A program made the position numbers and the translations under genes. The notes beneath the pieces were generated by a model that saw only the letters and a program-made list of their open reading frames with translations, did no database searches and was not told the origin of the DNA. DNA of 64,000 nucleotides from Linyphia triangularis (taxonomy: Eukaryota; Arthropoda; Arachnida; Araneae; Linyphiidae), in the NCBI GenBank assembly GCA_963978545.1, contig OZ021723.1, positions 1,302,001 to 1,366,000 on the forward strand, in the 5' to 3' direction. This document shows positions 26,901 through 39,600 of this stretch, in pieces (position 1 is the first letter of the stretch; each line of letters begins with the position of its first letter).

Positions 26901-29900
26901 GATATCAAACAAAATAATTATGGTGTTGAATTATTTTATTGTATTCTTCTCAAATATTATTCAAGTGGTATTCTTATAAGTTGTTTGTTCTCGGCAACTT
27001 GATTTTTATTTCTTTTAGGGATGATAAATTCAGTTAAGAAAATAGACATTATTAAATATAATCTGCTAGTCAATGAACAAGATCTAGAGCGATTGAGACA
27101 ACATAGTCAAGAGGTAATAAACTGTTATTGTATCTACATATGTGTAATGTTGTAACTTATGATTAAAACTTAGGTATTTAAGTGTGATATTATTAGTTTA
27201 ATCACTATCATAGAAACCGTTTTTTTTTTTTTTTTTTTAAATTTTTACTCATGTTAGAAGAAAATCTATGCTTCAATTTTACTGAAACTTCAACTGTGTT
27301 TAGAGCACTATTACCTGTCTACTAATAGAATAGGAGTAGCTCCTACTAAATAGTCTAAAAATTGGTGGTCGCTAATGAAAAAAGACTCGTCGATTTAGAA
27401 TAGATTGATGCTTGCAGGAAATAGACATCATGTACTTAGTGAATCTGTGTAGGGATATTATATCCTGTGACATTTCACCTATCAAGTGATTTTTATCATC
27501 AAGTATTTGCGTTTTCAGATTGGAAGACCAGTGGGGAAAATAATATTTATTTATAACCTTGATAAATTGACGTTCTCCAAAGCTACCAATAAAAAAGGTA
27601 AGTGTGCGTAACATTAGCATGACACTCTTTTCAGATGCAATTTGTATACTTTTTCATGATTGTTCTTTGTTCCATTCTATAATGAGCTTGGACAATCTTA
27701 AGGTTGTTGTATTCAGATTATCTGGCGCCGTCAGCAACACGAGGGCTATAATGCATCGAAACATTCGTCATTAGACAAGCCAACATACATTTACAAACAC
27801 CCATGCCTAACACGGGACTCGAACCCGCAACCTCGCGGTCTAGAAGCTAGAACGCTAACCACTATACCGTTTGGTCGGCGGACAAATTTAAGGATATAAT
27901 ACATACATTACATTGAAAATTAAATCTTCTTCTTATATAGTACTATTTACAGTAAAGATGTATAGAAGGGCTGGAGAAGGAATGGGGTCCATTACTTTTC
28001 TTAATGACTTTTTAGAAAATGCACTTTAAACTTCTTAATTACATTAAATGTGTAAGAAAATTAGCTGTTGCTCAAATACTAACCTCTGGAATGAAGATAT
28101 CACTAGTTTTCATAGAACTTAATTTAAATAAGAAACTTTAAAGTGTATTTTATCAAAAATCATTAAGAAAAGTCACTCAGACCATCTCAGTTCCTCGTAT
28201 AATAATCCACATAATATAAGTTATACAAACATTAGGCTCGTTTGAGAAAAAATTCTTATTTTTATTTATACGCATTCTCAAAACCAGTTTCAGAAAATAA
28301 TCTCTTGATGAAAACAGATTTTAAAAATATATAAATAATAAACATATATTTTTTTTTATTTTTTTTTTTAATTTTCCAGCGGTCGACCTTATGATAATTG
28401 CTGCAAAGATGTATCAAGATAACTACCCAGAAGTAATTAAGCACTTCTTTTTTTTTAATGGTAAGTTATGGACATTCTACTTTCGATAAAACAGCTGCTC
28501 TGATTTCTGATTACCCATAAGTCATTAATATCATTTAGTTTCAGCACTAACGATCTTTAATTTTCAAATGTATTGTTATTGACATGAAATGTATTATTTC
28601 TTATAACACCTAAAGTGAATAAAAATTAGTGGAGATCGAATGGTATTTGAATTAAAAATCGATTAATTTAATTTTGTACTAATATTATTTAATTTTTTTC
28701 AACTAAATACACTTGGTTACTATATTTTAAGAAAAAGTAAGTAAATAAAAAATATAATACTATATAATTAAAAAAAAAAAATAACTTATACCTTAAAACT
28801 AACAACTTATATAAAAACGCATCCCTACATATTTATTACTAGCTGAATACCTGTGCTTCGCTACGAAATTTTACCGTGTGCAATATTTTAGCTAAGTGTG
28901 AGGGATCGCGTTGCGAAAATCCATCATTGGTGCATAGGTCCCAGTTTTTCGCGCTTCGCTCGCAGGAAAGTTCATTGCTACGCAAAATCGAGAATTCGCT
29001 TCGCTCGCTAAAAGGTTCATTGAGAAATAAGCATAGGCTTACTTCACTCGTTGTAAAGTTCATTGCTATGCAAGCATAGGCACAACACCCATACAACACC
29101 CCCTTTAAGATTATTTTTACACGTGATTGTAGAAAGCAAAATTAGAAGGCCAAAAGTATTTATTTTGTAACTTTCAGAACTCTAGGCCTATTAGAAGACG
29201 CTTTTTGTAAAAATATTAACTAAAAAAAAAAAAAAATTAAATTAAATTTTTACATTATTTTTGTCAAAAGTCCAATTAGAAGGCCATAACTACTTGTTTA
29301 AAAAAATTCAGAACTGTTGGCCAGTTAGAAATCGTTTTATAAAATATTGGTTAATTAATAAAAAAATTAATTAAAAAACACATACAATTTTAAAATTCTG
29401 TTCTTTAAAAGTCCAATTAGTAAGTCAAATAACTTATGTTTAATATTTCAGAGCTGTAGACCTATTAGAAATTGTTTGTTATTAATTAACTAATTTATTT
29501 ATTAATTAAAAAAAATTATTGATTAAAAAATTCATTAAAAAAGAACTAAATAAAAATTTAAAATTCTGTTTTTCAAAACTACAATTAAATTACCAAAATT
29601 ACTTAGGTTGAAAATTTCAGAGCTGTAGCCTTATTAGAAATCGTTTTGTTGGTTGGTTGGTTGGTTGTATTCAGATTATCTGGCACAGTCAGCAACACGA
29701 GGGCGATAATGCGCCGAAACATTTGTCATTAGACAAGCCAACATACATTTACAAACACCCATGCCTAATATGGGACTCGAACCCGCAACCTCGCAGACTA
29801 GAAGCTAGCACGCTAACCACTATACCGTTTGGTCGGAAGAAATCGTTTTGTAAAATATATATTGTTGCGAGGTTGGGTTCGAATGACTTGAAGCCAAAGC

Positions 29901-32900
29901 AGATCAAAACTTGCAGAAATATATTCCGATATAACTTCAGAACTTCTCGTTCTAGTCGACTCAATACAGCTCTTCACACAACAATAGAGCATAAAACATC
30001 AGTTAAAAACTTGATACACAACTGCTGCAAATCACCGCAAAAGACAATGCAATACAGTTCGCTTTAGAACTACTCTGAATGCTCATTGAGAGACAGCTAA
30101 CACAGTAACTCAACTCGGTAATTCCACTCCACTAACTGACTCAACTAACTTCCCCACTCTCTTGTTCGGCCTTATATAGGAAAGGTGAATCTTCGCGATA
30201 CTTCTAGAGATAGAAATTTGGAGAACTTTCCAGATAGTAGTCGAAAAGCCCTATACATGTACATGGGGACCGAAAATGTCGCCAAATTGTCGCCAAGTTT
30301 GGTGACATTTGGCGATTTCTCACCAATTTGGGGACATTGACATTACCATAATGTTAAATGGCCTGCTCCTTGTAAAACTCGTTTCCCAACATGATCTCTG
30401 TAAAACTCGTTATGACTACAACATGATTACAAAGTGTTCCTGTAGTCCGGGAGGCGATTTCAATTTTTGGACCTCATCGAACATCATTCTGAATTTTTTA
30501 TAGAAATTGGAGAAAAGTGAGTAGATTACGAATCCACTGGTCTGCCGTGGCAAAAATGGCCGAAACTAATCAAAAATCGACTTGGAATGAAATGAACTAA
30601 AATCCGATTGCCAAATATGCCATAAATTGCCAAAAATAGAACAAACTTTTTCATCTGGCAACCCACTGCATTTTGATTTTCAATGAGAAAAAGCGCAAAC
30701 GATTGCTGATCTCTGGCTCGGAAAACTTGTATCTTTTAAAAGTAAGCCAAATTGGTGACATCAGTTACGTCATCAGTGACGTAATGTTTATTGCCAATTT
30801 GGCTCATTTGTGAAAGATGCAAGTAAGCCATAGCCACACATCCGAATCGTCTGCAACCTTCTTAATTCAAAATTAAAGAGTGAGGGTTACCAAATAAAAA
30901 AAAATGCTCATTATTTGGCAAGTTATGGCGCATTTGGCAATTGGATTTAGTTCAACTTATTAAAAGTCGATTTTTGACCAGTTTTGGTCATTTTTGACCA
31001 GTTTTGGTCATTTTTGCCACTGCAGACCAGTGGATTCGTAATATACACACTTTTCTCCAATTTCTATTAAAAAAATCAGAATGATGTTCGATGAGGTCCA
31101 AAAATTGCATTCGTCTCTCATTTTACTACCAAAACCATCGATATAGATAAACAACTGGATAGACTTCTCCGATGGCAATGTTGGAATCTTGTTGGAAGAG
31201 CATCTGGGATGGGAAATAGCCGGTAGTCTCGTGGACAGCGCTGCGATAGGCCAGAAAAAACAAAGGTAACTTCTGATCCCAGTCCTGTTGGTTTCTGGAA
31301 ACCATCAGTGAGAGGTTATTGAGGATGGTTCTGGCAAACCTCTCCACCATGCCATCCGACTGTGGGTGTAAAGGCGTCGTCTGTGTTTTGTCAATGCCAA
31401 GTAGAACACAAAGTCCTTTCATTACAGCAGAGTTAAAATTCCTACCTTGATCAGAATGTAACTGAAGAGGCACTCCAAATCTGCAAATCTAGCTCTGAAC
31501 TATTATCTCTGCAACGGTGGTAGCCTCTTGATCAGGGATAGGATACGCTTCGAGCCACTTCGTAAAATAATCCATGACAACAAGGATGTATTTGCTGCTG
31601 TCAGCAGATCGTGGCAGTGGCCCCAAGATGTCAAACGCAATCCGTTCAAAAGGAGCTCCAACGTTGTAACGTTGCAGTTTTCCTCGACTGCGTGTCTTCG
31701 GTCCTTTCCGGGCTGCACAGGCATCACATGATCGGCACCATTTCTCCACGTCAGCCCTCGCCTTACTCCAGTAGAACCGCTCTCGAACTCTTTGCAACGT
31801 CTTCATTACTCCGAAGTGGCCTAATGAAGTTCTTTAAGAACGTTTGGGACTCGGGATCTTGGAAGCAATAGCTGCCATCGGGATGTCTTTCCATAATCAG
31901 ATTCGAACTTCCGGTACAGCACGCCGTTTCGAATATGGAGAGAGTCCCAGAGGGCCCAATATTGCTTTGTAGTAGGACATGGAAATGTCCTGCCAAGTAG
32001 GTGTCGCATTCGAAGACTCCTTTAAATCGATTAATGGCGTGATATCGGGATCTCTCAGTTGGTTTTTTCTGACTTCTCCATCACTCCACGGGGCTGGATC
32101 CGATAATGTTGAAGATGTAACTTGGCGTAAAAGAAAAGAGTAAAATAACCCTTAATAGAGTAAAAAGTTGAAAAACGAATGCCTTCAACACAGAGTACTC
32201 TATGCTTGAGCATAGCAACGATAATTTTTTCACATCTCCCAAGTTTCACTTGTAAGATGGGATAGCATAAGAATTATCGAAAAGTATATCTACAACAGCA
32301 CCATTTGGGCGAAGTTTTTTTATTAAAGGCCCTTTAAAAGAATTATCTCAAAAAATATCGCTAAAATGGCAATTTTTTTCTAAACGAATTATGAGAGTTT
32401 AAAAAAAGTAAACGACAGTTTGCGATGTTCCACACCCCTACTCTTTTCCTGATTTCTAAACATCCATGAGATTTAAAAAAGCATGTATGCTGATGTTGTT
32501 CAGTTGTATTGATGTATCTATCTCTAAGCAGACGAAGCAGGAACACAATGCTTTTCTTGCGCATGTCCAAACATTAAATGGGAACGGACACCGGACCACA
32601 CTTTTTACCAATTGAAAACAATTCCTTTGGGCTTAAGGGCCCAGGGTAAAAATACCACCAAAGGAAAGTTTTCTTGCAGGTGCATGTCGGTCTGAGTGTT
32701 TATACTTAAAATTTACCCGTCCAGAGTTATTTCGAGCCTGTTCTAAATAACTGTTTTAATCTGCTAATTTTTTATTGTTTGCAGGCTCAATTTACTTCAC
32801 CATACTGTATTCCATTCTCAAGCAATTCATCGCTCCTAATCTAGAAGAGAAAATTAGAGTTTTCGGTACAGGTAAGTACATACTACGCATACTGGGTAGC

Positions 32901-35900
32901 CATAAATAAGTGACACATATATTTAGAGAATTCTTCATCTTGCAACATCTCGAAGGCCATACAGTTAAAAATTTAATAATACGTTCCAAAGGCAAATTTA
33001 ATGTTATTTTTCCGAAATGTGCCAATAGGGAGTGGAGACGGGGGGGGGGGGGAGTGATCCACATCAAGATAAAGGATCATTCTCATGTTATGCAAGAGAT
33101 ATACTTACTACATTATCCATTTCAAAACCACTTATGATTTGTAGGTGTAATCGGGGATATAGTAATATTAGATGTTGCATATTTAAATAAAAGTTTTGCA
33201 CACACTTTACGCAGGGACTTGCCTATGTGTAATTGAATCGCTAAGTATACAAAGAGGCCATGGACTAGAGGTTTTCAAAGAATCGTGATCAAATTTTACT
33301 TTCAATTACCCATATGTTTACAAAGAGCAATTAAAGTAGAGCATTCGGTCAAAAAAAAAAAATAATAATAATTTCTCTACGTTTTGGAACATTCTGATTT
33401 TAAATAAAATGGTCGGGAAAAAAAGTCTGGACAGAATATGTCTGTCCGTTGTCAGGATAACTCCTGCACAAATTAATCTACGCTGTTCAAATTTGGTGTG
33501 CTGGTTAGTGATGGCAATAGAACCTACCATTACGGTTCCCGTCAAAATCGCGTATGCACTGTTAAAAATTTGGTGCTAGGTTTCACCAGAAATCTGGTAA
33601 TATAGTAGCTGCAATCGCTATTTGGTGAAATGTTTTACCACTTTTGTGGTTCTACTTCATATACGGAATTCTTGGTGAAAGATTGAACCAGATTTCACGT
33701 TTTTTCCTGCACCAGTTTCTGGATTTAGTTTTCACTAATATTCTGGATTTATCTTTCACTACTTTTAGTATTTAATTTTCACTACTATTCTGAATTTAGC
33801 TTTGACCACTTTTTGTAGTTAGCTTTTACCAGTTTTTCATTTAGCTTTCGTCAGTTTCTGTATTTATCTTTCACTATTTTCTGAAACTAGTTTTCGTTAC
33901 TTTTTTACAATTTATGCTTAGTTTTTAAATTTGCTGATTTGATAAAGTATGTAAATCTATAAAAGTTTATTTGACAGGGAGAATTGTGTATATTTCAGTG
34001 TCTGTTAACTATTTATTAATCATCAAGGCTCGACTGTTTTTTCACAAATCTACTTTGCAATATTTTTTCATACTTCGAACTAGCACTACCATAAAATTGT
34101 TACCACAATATTATAAAATTTTATTAATAGTATAATTTAACACACTCAGCACATTTTATTTGCAAAATAGTTTCTTTCTAGAATACAAAAAAAAACAATT
34201 AAAAATAAGGGACAGTTAAATTTTCTTTTATTACTAACTGAAAGTTTTATTGTTGTCTTAGACTAACCAACCAAATTTAGTTACAAACTAACTATAATTA
34301 GAACTGCCATTAGATAAATTGTTATCAAAAGATAAAAACATGTTTACTAAAAATTACTTTGCAAAGATAATTTTTTATACTTAGACAAAATAGCATTACC
34401 ATTAAATCAGTATTATTGTTTGACAAAGAATAGAGTACATTACAGCAGGCAATGTTTTTAAATTGTATTAATAGTTTAATTTAACACCCACACATTATTT
34501 CAACACACCAATAGCTTTTATTTACAAAATAGTTTATTTCTAGAATTCAGAAAATCAAACATAAAAGAAAAGGGACTTTTAATTAAAGAAATTAAATTAT
34601 GTTTTTGGATCGGGTACACAAATGAAAATACAATAATGACAAAGTTTCTGCCAAAATAAAATGTCACGAATCTATGACTTTCCAAGACTAAAGCAATTAA
34701 TTTTCTACGACTTGAGATATTACATATTAAAATTTATATAGGTTCAATTTTTTTTAACACGAATCTATAAGTAAATTATTGTAGTTAAATAATTTTGCAT
34801 TCTTTCACATAACACAACATTTTCTTTAGTGTTTATTTACTAATTTGTTAATTAACACTAAGCCATTTTTACTAATAATGCTTTGCAATAGAAAGTTTTT
34901 ATAGTTAGAAAAATAACGTTAACAATAAATCACTATTTTTTTCTATACATTAGAGGAGACAAATATTTTAATCTTTTATTAATAGCTCAATATATTAACA
35001 CACATCTTTCCAAAAAAATTATTCTAATTTACAAAATAGTTATTTGCTAGAATACAAAAAACACACATTCTTATTCAATGGCTAATTATCAAGTTGTGCA
35101 CAAAACCAAATTTTTTTCAAAAATCACACACTATAAATTCCTTAATAATGAGAAAATGTAACGCATTATTATTAGAACAGCTAATTTTCAAAAAAAAAAT
35201 ATGCCATTGTTGCCAAACCACAAAACATTATATTCATTAGGGTTAAAAAAATGAATTCTTCAGAGTTACTATATGATGGCCATTGTCCTTATACAGAAAC
35301 AGCAGATATTTATCGACAAACTGTTTACAAGTTACAATATCAATACATTTTGATAGTCAGTAACCCCCGCATATAAAATGGTATTAAACATGAAAATACA
35401 ATAGACAAAAAAAATCTTCAGACTTACTGATATTTACCAAAATTTTAAAAATGTTGGTTTATCTAGTTCATCAGTTTAAAACCCATTGTCATTTTCATAT
35501 TAAGCCTATTAGTTTGTGCTTTCGAAACATAAAAATCATGGTAATCTTATATTATCTTAACAATCATTATTCTTATTTGATGGTTTGGCATAATTAGTCG
35601 TATCTTGCAGTCCTACATGTCTAGAAGAATTATAGTAGCAATGCAATTGCCAGTGCTTTTTAATCAAAGACAAGTTAATAAGTTTTAAGCACTTTGCACA
35701 ACACTTTTGAAGTACAAATGTTTAGCTTCATAACACATGTACAGTACCCAAAAAAAAAAATCAAAAATCAGAACGATGGCTATATCTTGTGTTCTAATTG
35801 TTGAAATAACAAACAAAAGGTACCGTTGTAAATCGTGGAAGGTTTTTAATAATTGCATGTAGTTTTTTTTGTCATGAGGGGTCATCTACATATTAAAACA

Positions 35901-36600
35901 GAACCAAACTTTAAAAAGTTCAATAGCAACCTCATAATATTATCCCAGTTTTGGATTCAGCATCCAAAAAAATGTCAAAATACAAAAATTCGTAATTTTA
36001 TAATTAATGGTTTGTAATTTAAAGGATAAAAAGAAAATGATAAATTAATGTTAAATAAAAAAGTTGGTTTTTTTGACTTAAATAATTAATATATTTCAGT
36101 AATTTTTTTTTTTTTTTCAAAAGCTAGTTTGTAAATTGCAAAACATAAATAGCAATCAACTTTTGCATCCATTTCTTTTTTAATAATTAGTTATTAATTA
36201 ATAAAACAATTAAAAAAAATTTTTGAATAGAAACACATATTTTTTTTTCTTTCATTAGATTTATCATGGTCTAAAACCCTCGCACAATTTATTTATTTCC
36301 ATTTTGACTTTTAGTTCTCGATTTTTTAACGAAAATGTAAAAAACGCTAACTTTAAGGGACCGTATAGTAGACGACTTTTGAAAACTATCAAAGATTAAT
36401 TCAAGGTAAACTAGAGGTGTGGAAAATTGCACAACGTTCAATTATCGTAAAATGGGGAGAATAGGAACAGAATTTCTTGAAATTACAAAAAGAAATATTG
36501 TTTTATACAAACAAAGCAGTTTTATTTTTTATATATATTTTTTCAATCTGTCTAACATGTTTGGAATCGTGAAATTATGTTTTTTGTGGTTTTCAACAGT

Positions 36601-36635
<35 letters not shown>

Positions 36636-39600
36636 ACTTTCTTAAATTACATTTATTTAAAACAATATTTTTGTAGCAATTTCAATAAGTTATCGTTTAA
36701 AAATTTTACTGAATCATGTGATTTTTTTATTTTATAAATAATTTCAACAAACAAGTTACATTTGTGTTTACAGTGACATGTTTCTGTAAAATAATCACTC
36801 TTTGCTGAATACTGTTTACTAATGCCTACATTTTATATTTATTAATTTTCTAATTATCAGTAGTATACGTTATACTTCTGCAATCACAGTTTTCGATATT
36901 TAATTTATTTCGTGTGAAGAATGCACATCTTTAATGTTGTAAATAAATTATGTTACTTTGGCGTTTACTTGCTATTTTTGTATTAATCTTAAACATGACA
37001 CTATAAATCCAAGTAGTTTCTATGCAGTTTTAGACTAATATTGGTATTTTTCAATGTCGTGAAACGTCGCACTGAACGTTCGATTTCTCCCGCTCTGAAG
37101 TAGAACCTTAAAAATACCTTTCGTTTTATGGAAATTCTCCCTGAAGATTGGTAAAAAAATGGTCGAAACATTTTCTCTCATAAGTGACGTGTGTTTCAAC
37201 ATATTGCATTGAAATTTGGTATATAGAGTAAATGGTGTATTCTAAATCGAATGAAATGATAAAAAAATAGAGGTTCGTATTGAAATTTTCGAAGATAGCG
37301 TTACTTTTACTTAGTAAACGGTCCCTTGAGAAAAAAAAATGCTTCAGATATATAGAAAATCGCATGCAAAACATTTTGGTGCAAACTGTTAGGTTCTACG
37401 ATAATTAGAACCGAAGATATAGCCATCGTTCTGATTTTTTTTTGGGGTACTGTACCAAGAAGTTATCAAAGAAACAAATTAAGTAATTAGTTTGGAGTAG
37501 TGGGTAGGAAAATGATACTTCAGATTTAATACAAAATTAGGGTTGTACAAGTTTGTGTTTGAAGATTTGTTTATAGTTTCTAAAATATGTAGTTTTGTAA
37601 TGATTTTTTCCTGGAAACCAATTCAACAATTCTAACCGGAAAACATTTTTTATTGGTAATTTTATGGAAATTTTATAAATTAAAAAAAATATTCTGCGTG
37701 AAACATAATTAACAAATGTAAACAATAAATTTGTCAGTTTGTTTTTACTGACTTGATATTAGTTTCAGTTATGTAGTAGTTGGTTGGTTTGTAAGCTCAA
37801 CGACCTGTTTTTATGCACAACGACAACTAATTATCTACAGCTTAATGTGTATACTGAACAACAATGAACACCTATGCATAACCCAGGATTAAAACTAGAC
37901 ACCTTTGACATGCAAGGCCAGAGCTCTAACCCCACAGCCATCAGGGAGGCTAGTTACGTAGTAGTAGTAGTACAAGTTAATTTATTTCTATAGGATATTT
38001 CACATGCACAATATTAAAAGGAATTCTTCCATTAGACAGGTACCAGTTGGCCTCAAGCTTAAATGTTTACATATTTAAATGACACGTACATGTATCACCA
38101 AGCCTATATGTTAACGTTTTGTTATAAGGTCGCTATAGAAACTTTATAACTGTTTGTTATAGGAGTTATAAATTATTGGAAGGTTGTTAGTTTGGATGAG
38201 TTATCGTTGTAGTTTGGCAATTTTTATTTGGTACATGTCAAATAGAACAATACCTAGAAAACAAGCCTATATTGTCATAACGGTTTATTTTAGGAATTAT
38301 AGATTTGAAGGTTGTTAGTTTGTATGAGTTATCGCTACAATCTGGTGGTTTTTATCTGGTATCAGACTAACCGGAAGAGTAACTGTTTTTAAACCGGCAC
38401 ACATTTTATCTTATTGACGCAAAAATTACAATACATGACAGTAATTTAATATAGAGTATTAAATATTAAGTATACAAGAAGCTTTCAGTTAAATTGATTT
38501 TAATGTAAATTAAAATTAATATCTGCTTTATTTCGAAATCTACGATTCTTATTATATTCATAAGAATTATTTTTTGCCCTTGTATTGTTGAGAAATATAT
38601 TTAAAAACTGTTGATTTATACTTAGTAACACCAACTGCTTATACAAGACAGGAAGTATAGGGTTGGTCGGTTTGTACGCTTAACGACCTATTTTTATACA
38701 CAATGACGGCTAATCAGGCGGGGACCTACAGCTTAACGTGGATTCCGAAACACAACGAACATCCACGCCTAATTCGGGATTTGAGCCCGGCACTTTTGCA
38801 ATGCGTGGCTAGAGAGGCAGAAAGTGTATGGCATCAAACTCCGAGTAAGTCAGTTCGTGTCTCAGCAAATTGGATTTAATAATAAATGTACGAGTCCTTT
38901 TGAAGAACTATGATTGCAAGCCATCTTTAAAGATACGCGTTGCCAGTGTCCACCCGTTAAGTTTATTGGAAGGTTGCTGTCAAACGGCTTTGTGTTTACA
39001 CTGTACCAGCAGCTTCAACAATCCAGGCATCGAGGTAGCTTTGCACCGCCTGCTGGTCATGTTAGAGCGCTATTTTCTCATTAGAGTTGAAAGTCCTCCG
39101 AATTATAAGAGAGTTGTTCTTCAATAGCCCTGAAGTATTCTTGGTCTCGAGCTGGTGAATGGATTTATTTAGAGGATATCCTATGACAAACTGGCTTCTC
39201 CTGCAACTAGAATGGTGTGTTTACATTTTGTCCCTGGATGAAAGTAAAACTTCCACACATCAAGAAGATTGTTTTCTGAAAAAGATATAAAACAAGACAA
39301 TTAATACTATATTACATGGTTCACACTATTTGACATTAAGATTTGTTACTTTTCCATTTCGCAGGCACAAATGTCGCCAAGTAGATTTTATTGGCGACAA
39401 CGCACAGTATACACATAAAAAAAATGCTAATAATACTGCGAATCTAGCCATGCAGATTATATTTATTAATTTAATTTATTTTAGAAATGGCCGCGGTAAA
39501 AGGTTACCAACGGGGATATTCTGTTTGGCGTCAGTTGCATTTCTGGCGACATTATCGCGTGATTGAGAAAATCGGTTGCCGAAATGGAAAAGTACCCAAG

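Noticed and set aside
27780..27870. tRNA gene on the minus strand
   Set aside because: A and B boxes are present, but the body continues as a SINE with a target duplication and does not fold into a full cloverleaf by eye. The same applies to 26640-26720 and 29760-29830.
28839..29100. Protein-coding frames on both strands (28839-29099 and 28876-29079)
   Set aside because: Overlapping frames on both strands come from internal GC-rich repeats (TTCGCTCGC and AAAGTTCATTGC), not from a gene.
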